This document shows positions 6,625 to 7,923 of a stretch of DNA of 7,923 bases, one piece after another. The DNA comes from Firmicutes bacterium CAG:534 (GTDB lineage Bacteria > Bacillota > Clostridia > Lachnospirales > Lachnospiraceae). The position numbers were made by a program, and so were the translations under genes. A model generated the notes under the pieces. The model had not been told where the DNA came from and searched no databases. It worked only from the letters and a program-made list of their open reading frames with translations. Within the stretch, counting starts at the first letter, position 1, and each line of letters opens with the position of its first letter. Location of the stretch: NCBI GenBank assembly GCA_000436115.1, contig FR894538.1:74946-82868 (forward strand), in the 5' to 3' direction.

Positions 6625-7878
6625 ATGGCAGAAAATGTGGTAGAACGGTTTATCAGATATGTGCAGCTTGACACACAGTCCAGTGAGGATACGGGAACTT
6701 CTCCCAGCACAGAAAAGCAAAAGGAGTTAGCGTCCCTTCTTGCGCAGGAATTACAGAAGATGGGAGCCAGCTCGGTAAAGTTTGATAAGGAGCATTGTTA
6801 TGTATATGCCAGAATACCGGGAAATGATCCTGAAAACATGCAGACAGCGCCGACGCTTGGATTTATTGCTCATATGGACACAGCGCCGGACTGCTCCGGA
6901 AAGAATGTAAAGCCCAGGATCATTTCTGATTATGACGGGAAGGAAATCCTTTTAAACAGAGAGCAGAATATTGTGCTCAGCCCGGAGATTTTCCCGGAGC
7001 TGCTTTCCTATGTGGGACAGAGCCTGATCGTGACAGACGGAACCACGCTGCTTGGTGCAGATGACAAGGCGGGCATTGCTGAAATTATGACCATGGCACA
7101 GATTTTGCTGGAAAATCCGGAAATCAAGCATGGCCCCATTGCGATCGGCTTTACGCCTGATGAGGAAATTGGAGAAGGGGTAGATCACTTTGATCTGAAA
7201 CAGTTCGGAGCTGATATTGCCTATACGGTAGACGGGGGAGCGATCGGAGAACTGGAATACGAGAACTTCAATGCGGCATCGGCAAAAGCTGTGTTTGCAG
7301 GAAGAAATGTACATCCGGGAGAGGCCAAGGACAAGATGATAAATGCGGCGCTGATCGCAATGGAATTTGAAGCGGCACTGCCCGCTTCACAGCGCCCGGA
7401 ATATACAACGGGATACGAGGGCTTTTATCATCTGACCCATATGGAGGGAGAGGTGGAAAGCGCAAGTCTTTCCTACATTATAAGGGATCATGACAGAGAG
7501 CGGTTTGAAGCGAAAAAGGAACTGTTTCGGGAGACAGCCCGTTTCTTAAATAAGAAATACGGGGAAGGAACGGTAAAAACAGAAATTACGGATTCCTATT
7601 ATAACATGAAGGAAAAAATAGATCCGGACTCTCTCTTTTTAATTGAAAATGCCAAAGGCTGCATGGAGGAGCTTTCCATAGAGCCTAAGGTTTCACCCAT
7701 CAGAGGCGGAACAGATGGCGCCAGACTATCCTATATGGGGCTTCCCTGCCCGAACCTCTGCACAGGAGGACACAATTACCATGGCAGATTTGAGTACAGT
7801 GTTGTGGAATCTATGGAAAAAATTGTAAGGCTTCTGGTTCTGCTGGCACAAAAAGGGACGGCCGGATATGAAAAGTGA
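6625..7878 (+). CDS. pepT: Peptidase T (tripeptide aminopeptidase, M20 family)
   Basis: Cytoplasmic two-metal aminopeptidase that removes the N-terminal residue from tripeptides. The 417 residues fit the family (408 in E. coli). The M20 active site is complete: metal ligand H83 and catalytic-support D85 in AHMD, bridging D146 in LLGADDKAG, catalytic base E180 and metal ligand E181 in TPDEEIGEG, metal ligand D203 in TVDGG, and a final histidine in GGHNYHG (383-386, probably H386). NVHPG at 228-232 and PIRGGTDGA at 358-366 match PepT substrate-binding regions in the lid and catalytic domains, and separate it from other M20 peptidases. AAGGAG (6610-6615), 9 bases from the ATG, supports the start, which gives the usual PepT N-terminus (VERFIRYVQLDTQSS). 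The gene lies 135 bases after oppA, behind a strong terminator, and no convincing promoter is visible between them. Its place next to opp suggests it processes imported peptides. Confidence 0.96.
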   Translation: MAENVVERFIRYVQLDTQSSEDTGTSPSTEKQKELASLLAQELQKMGASSVKFDKEHCYVYARIPGNDPENMQTAPTLGFIAHMDTAPDCSGKNVKPRIISDYDGKEILLNREQNIVLSPEIFPELLSYVGQSLIVTDGTTLLGADDKAGIAEIMTMAQILLENPEIKHGPIAIGFTPDEEIGEGVDHFDLKQFGADIAYTVDGGAIGELEYENFNAASAKAVFAGRNVHPGEAKDKMINAALIAMEFEAALPASQRPEYTTGYEGFYHLTHMEGEVESASLSYIIRDHDRERFEAKKELFRETARFLNKKYGEGTVKTEITDSYYNMKEKIDPDSLFLIENAKGCMEELSIEPKVSPIRGGTDGARLSYMGLPCPNLCTGGHNYHGRFEYSVVESMEKIVRLLVLLAQKGTAGYEK

Positions 7879-7898
7879 TAAATATTTGATAAATATTT
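7877..7898. repeat. Two tandem 11-bp copies of GATAAATATTT
   Basis: Two exact head-to-tail copies occupy 7877-7887 and 7888-7898, and the first overlaps the pepT stop codon. Each contains the self-complementary octamer AAATATTT. The ten bases TAAATATTTG occur twice here and once more at 4674-4683 in the oppF-oppA spacer. It may be a protein-binding site for the gene to the right, or a chance AT-rich duplication. Confidence 0.6.
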
Positions 7899-7913
7899 GC
7901 TAAGTTGTAAAAT
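7886..7913 (+). promoter_or_regulatory. Candidate sigma-A promoter for a gene beyond the right edge
   Basis: TTGATA (7886-7891) and TAAAAT (7908-7913) are separated by 16 bases and each match the sigma-A consensus at 5 of 6 positions. Transcription would start near 7920. The -35 lies within the tandem repeat, so a protein bound to the repeat would block or affect it. No pepT terminator is visible in the 45 bases before the window ends. The gene served is not in view. Confidence 0.42.
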
Positions 7914-7923
7914 CAAGTGCGAC

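Noticed and set aside
1..7923. CRISPR array, insertion sequence, tRNA, phage or defence genes
   Set aside because: No repeat-spacer pattern, transposase, terminal inverted repeats, tRNA fold or foreign gene was seen; the coding content is ordinary transport and peptidase genes.

Overview
The window looks like a stretch of chromosome from a low-to-moderate GC Gram-positive anaerobe of the Clostridia, most likely Lachnospiraceae. This rests on strong AGGAGG-type ribosome binding sites, lipoboxes typical of Gram-positive lipoproteins, frequent AGA/AGG arginine codons, and an OppA whose signal peptide (MKKRALALVLT..LTACGGS) and Thr/Ala/Asp/Glu-rich linker resemble those of gut clostridial solute-binding proteins. 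The family assignment is inference; no rRNA or marker gene is present.

Everything recognised is on the plus strand. Positions 3-587 hold the 3' part of a lipoprotein gene whose start lies left of the window. A 107-base AT-rich gap follows, with only weak promoter-like signals and a short inverted repeat. Then comes a complete oligopeptide ABC transporter cluster in the order oppB-oppC-oppD-oppF-oppA (695-6489). The first four genes are tightly packed: gaps of 11 and 13 bases, then an 8-base overlap. oppA follows after a 103-base spacer that appears to hold its own promoter and a folded leader with a GNRA tetraloop. A strong intrinsic terminator closes the cluster at 6522-6552. The gene for peptidase T (pepT, 6625-7878) follows. 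The last 45 bases hold an 11-bp tandem repeat and a good promoter candidate for a gene beyond the right edge.

Functionally the genes form one nutritional module. OppA, anchored by lipid to the outer face of the membrane, captures peptides. OppB and OppC form the channel, and the OppD/OppF ATPase pair drives import. PepT in the cytoplasm can then remove the N-terminal residue from imported tripeptides. The lactococcal oppDFBCA-pepO locus is a known parallel for an opp operon followed by a peptidase gene. All six complete genes have intact active-site or nucleotide-binding motifs, and none appears broken.

I do not see an undescribed system here. The observations most worth checking are regulatory: the promoter plus structured leader that would let oppA be expressed separately from and above oppBCDF, the lack of an obvious pepT promoter behind the terminator, and the repeat overlapping the pepT stop codon.
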